DNA from: Parietichytrium sp. I65-24A
Taxonomy: Eukaryota; Sar; Bigyra; Thraustochytrida; Thraustochytriidae
Direction: 5' to 3'
Assembly (NCBI GenBank): GCA_012862575.1
Contig: BLSF01000135.1
Span: 1 to 40,299, forward strand
Length of the DNA: 40,299 bases
The notes below the pieces were generated by a model. The model did no database searches. It was not told the DNA's origin and saw nothing but the letters and a program-made list of their open reading frames with translations. The stretch's first letter is position 1, and each line of letters opens with the position of its first letter. Positions 39,034 to 40,299 of this stretch are shown here, piece by piece. A program made the translations under genes and the position numbers.

Positions 39034-40299
39034 GGACTCGTTATCGTCTCGCGCTCAGCGTTGGGCAAGAATAAAATTTGCGTCAAGGTTTTAAGAGAGA
39101 AACTCAACATGAGACCGTGCCATCCCCGTCCCGAATTGCAAGCGTGAAAGGATATTCTTCTTCTTCGCGTTTGTGAAAGGCCGTCCAAACAAGCAAGGTG
39201 GTCAGGTTTGGAGGGCGAGACCGGCATGGTCTCCATTCAATCCGTCACGAAATCCACGATATGGACAACCGATGACAATAACGCTTTTGCCACGCTCAAG
39301 TCCAGAGCCGACGGATCAGGTTTGCAAGGAGTCCTCGCCCATCGTCGCCCGTGCCGCTGAGTGCACGGGGAGGGATAATTGGTACCTCAACTTGATGTTC
39401 TGGCGAACCAACGCAGGGCGCGACATCAAGGCGAAGCCTTTAGCAAGCGCAGGCGAGGACGTGCACCGGCATGCGGATCAGCCAAAACGCTCCTTCCTTT
39501 CCCAGAACTCGGAGAAAATAACATGTCGTTTCGTTGCCTATCGACTAGTACAATCGTGGTACTCGGAAAGACGAGGCCGCAAAAGCGACAAGCGCTGGCT
39601 TTGGGGTCGTCCTCTCGCACTCGCCTGAGCACGCTACAGTGTCCATAACCTCTAGGGATTTCGAGGCGGGATCGCACATGGATTTTGGTGGAAATCGTAG
39701 ATTCTCAAAAGGAGATAATTGTGTGAAGAAGACATTTTCTTGTTTCATTCGTTTCTTTGTATCTTCTGCTCCTCTCTCACGTCTCGCGGCTGGTCTGGTG
39801 CGGACACGTATTCGAACACTCGCGAGTTGTGGAATTTATTGATATGATATCAAAGAACCAGCTATTTCTTTCATTGAGTTTGAAAAAGAATTGCGAAATG
39901 CAGCAGAGACAATTAGTTGCGGGGCAAACTCCTTCGAGGACACCTCATGCTGAAGTCGAGAACGGTATCCTTGTTTGTGGTATCGCTTGCTCCGGTGATC
40001 CACTCTGCCTCGGAATCGAGCTGCATGCCAGTAGGCGGGCTGAAGAGATGCTTGTGCCACCAATCATTGGAGCTTCCCACCGGAATGAACACGAAGGGCA
40101 GCGACATGGTGGTCTTTGACTCAGAGATGTAAAACCCAGCTCGGCTCGAGCCGTGACGGTGGTTTCATCTTGGTGTGTGCGGTATGTGTGCCCACATGCA
40201 CGGTTGATTGCGACAATCCCACCATGATAGTCAATGTTGTGGCACGTGATTTTCCTCTTCGGTTATTTGAAACTCCACTGCCATGAACCGTCCTCCTTC
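39034..40299. other. Right-edge region, no firm gene
   Basis: Several medium frames overlap on both strands without recognisable domains. The most protein-like is on the minus strand at 39913-40137 (SLPFVFIPVGSSNDWWHKH, then DSEAEWITGASDTTNK). It could be an exon: a donor-like GTGTCC follows near 39945, a CTAAT branch-like motif lies after it, and AG acceptors occur about 80 bases on. The piece toward the edge (40150-40299) stays in frame only if further introns are assumed. Confidence 0.3.

Overview
The window looks like nuclear DNA of a unicellular, flagellated eukaryote. The genes are long, mostly single-exon and well separated. One gene has a clear 90-base GT-AG intron, and the encoded families are eukaryotic: Prp40, a katanin-interacting ciliary protein, PG-rich repeat proteins, an ADCK/COQ8-like kinase and a Golgi-type sulfotransferase. 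Ser-Pro-Thr stalk repeats and secreted RCC1-like repeats of the 'ALKxDGSVVTWG' type are common in stramenopiles. My best guess is an intron-poor heterotrophic stramenopile (labyrinthulomycete-like). This is inference, not proof.

Layout. 1-2347 (minus): a large transposase-like ORF running off the left edge. 2348-3785: intergenic, with a 77-base exact duplication around a single N (an assembly join). 3786-5183 (minus): PG-rich (SHIPPO) plus ankyrin protein. 5184-7863: no firm gene; one possible two-exon gene. 7864-9291 (plus): type II membrane sulfotransferase. 10034-12379 (plus): Prp40-like splicing factor, tail to tail with a DUF455 ferritin-like protein (12652-13797, minus). 14701-16824 (plus): ADCK2-like kinase. 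18474-21206 (plus): KATNIP-like protein, tail to tail with a small PG-rich protein (21409-21834, minus). 22723-23904 (plus): EF-hand protein. 25274-27358 (minus): membrane-anchored, catalytically dead trypsin-fold protein. 27359-32334: about 5 kb without a firm gene. 32335-34161 (plus): secreted RCC1-like repeat protein, tail to tail with a secreted double-TIL cysteine-rich protein (34971-35504, minus). 37795-39033 (plus): predicted seven-transmembrane protein with one intron. 39034-40299: unclear, perhaps part of a spliced gene.

There are no operons. Two functional themes repeat. Three genes point to a flagellum or basal body (two PG-rich proteins and KATNIP). Five point to the secretory pathway or cell surface (sulfotransferase, pseudoprotease receptor, RCC1-like protein, TIL protein, 7TM protein). 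The items most worth following up are the pseudoprotease receptor-like protein, the transposase-like ORF and the intron-split 7TM protein.
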